From: Woeseia sp.
GTDB taxonomy: Bacteria; Pseudomonadota; Gammaproteobacteria; Steroidobacterales; Woeseiaceae
Assembly (NCBI GenBank): GCA_003229095.1
Contig: QIHS01000171.1
Coordinates: 1-5,159, forward strand
Direction of reading: 5' to 3'
Length of the DNA: 5,159 nucleotides
Shown here: positions 5,104-5,159 of the stretch, piece after piece
How positions within the stretch are numbered: position 1 is the first letter of the stretch
How the letters are laid out: every line of letters starts with the position of its first letter
Program-made: the position numbers and the translations under genes
Notes under the pieces: model-generated
Databases searched by the model: none
What the model was told of the DNA's origin: nothing
What the model saw: only the letters and a program-made list of their open reading frames with translations

Positions 5104-5159
5104 GTGACAGAGCCCTGGTGGTCCTGTCCGGCGGGCAGGACTCGACGACTTGCCTGTAT
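5100..5159 (+). CDS. queC: 7-cyano-7-deazaguanine synthase QueC, N-terminal 20 residues (cut by window end)
   Basis: The frame starts with ATG inside ATGA, overlapping the dehydrogenase stop, and runs off the end of the window. The visible residues, MSDRALVVLSGGQDSTTCLY, contain the PP-loop motif S-G-G-Q-D-S-T-T-C-L, the characteristic N-terminus of QueC. This ATP-dependent enzyme converts 7-carboxy-7-deazaguanine to preQ0 on the way to queuosine in tRNA. Gln after SGG and TTCL favour QueC over other PP-loop ATPases such as TilS, GuaA or NadE. The overlapping ATGA and the lack of a strong ribosome site suggest translational coupling to the dehydrogenase gene. Confidence 0.88.
   Translation, partial: MSDRALVVLSGGQDSTTCLY

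Overview
The window looks like an ordinary chromosomal stretch of a Gram-negative bacterium, most likely a gammaproteobacterium. The reasons are a Tat-type signal, a lipobox, Sec signal peptides, an Arc-like ribbon-helix-helix protein of a type I associate with that class, and the start of queC. Base composition is mid-range in GC. I see no rRNA, tRNA, CRISPR array, insertion sequence or phage gene.

Layout. (1) Positions 30-392, plus strand: two very small genes, a 56-residue Arc-like DNA-binding protein and a 51-residue single-pass membrane protein whose motif after the membrane segment resembles the cytochrome oxidase assembly protein CcoS. (2) Positions 342-422, the convergent gene ends: a strong minus-strand intrinsic terminator lies inside the 3' end of the small membrane gene, next to a perfect 18-bp tandem duplication rich in stop codons. 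(3) Positions 417-2247, minus strand: a secreted DUF3300 protein whose reading frame is broken by an apparent one-base shift near 1540-1562. The folded N-terminal part is in one frame. The Tyr/Gly-rich linker and a tail of about 300 residues rich in Arg, Ser, Asn and His are in another. (4) Positions 2394-2858 and 2946-3569, minus strand: a secreted NTF2/SnoaL-like protein and an uncharacterised lipoprotein. (5) Positions 3702-5159, plus strand: a tightly packed apparent operon of an eight-cysteine zinc-ribbon-like protein, a short-chain dehydrogenase carrying a Tat lipoprotein signal, and the first 20 codons of queC (queuosine/preQ0 biosynthesis).

How the genes fit together. The minus-strand block consists only of exported envelope proteins of poorly known function; no shared pathway can be claimed. 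The plus-strand operon is held together by a 4-nt gap and an ATGA overlap. It joins cytoplasmic preQ0 synthesis to a dehydrogenase that looks exported, with no obvious functional link. The most unusual items are the broken DUF3300 gene with its basic repetitive tail, the coding-embedded terminator, and the Tat-lipoprotein SDR. I do not see convincing evidence of a wholly new multi-gene system.
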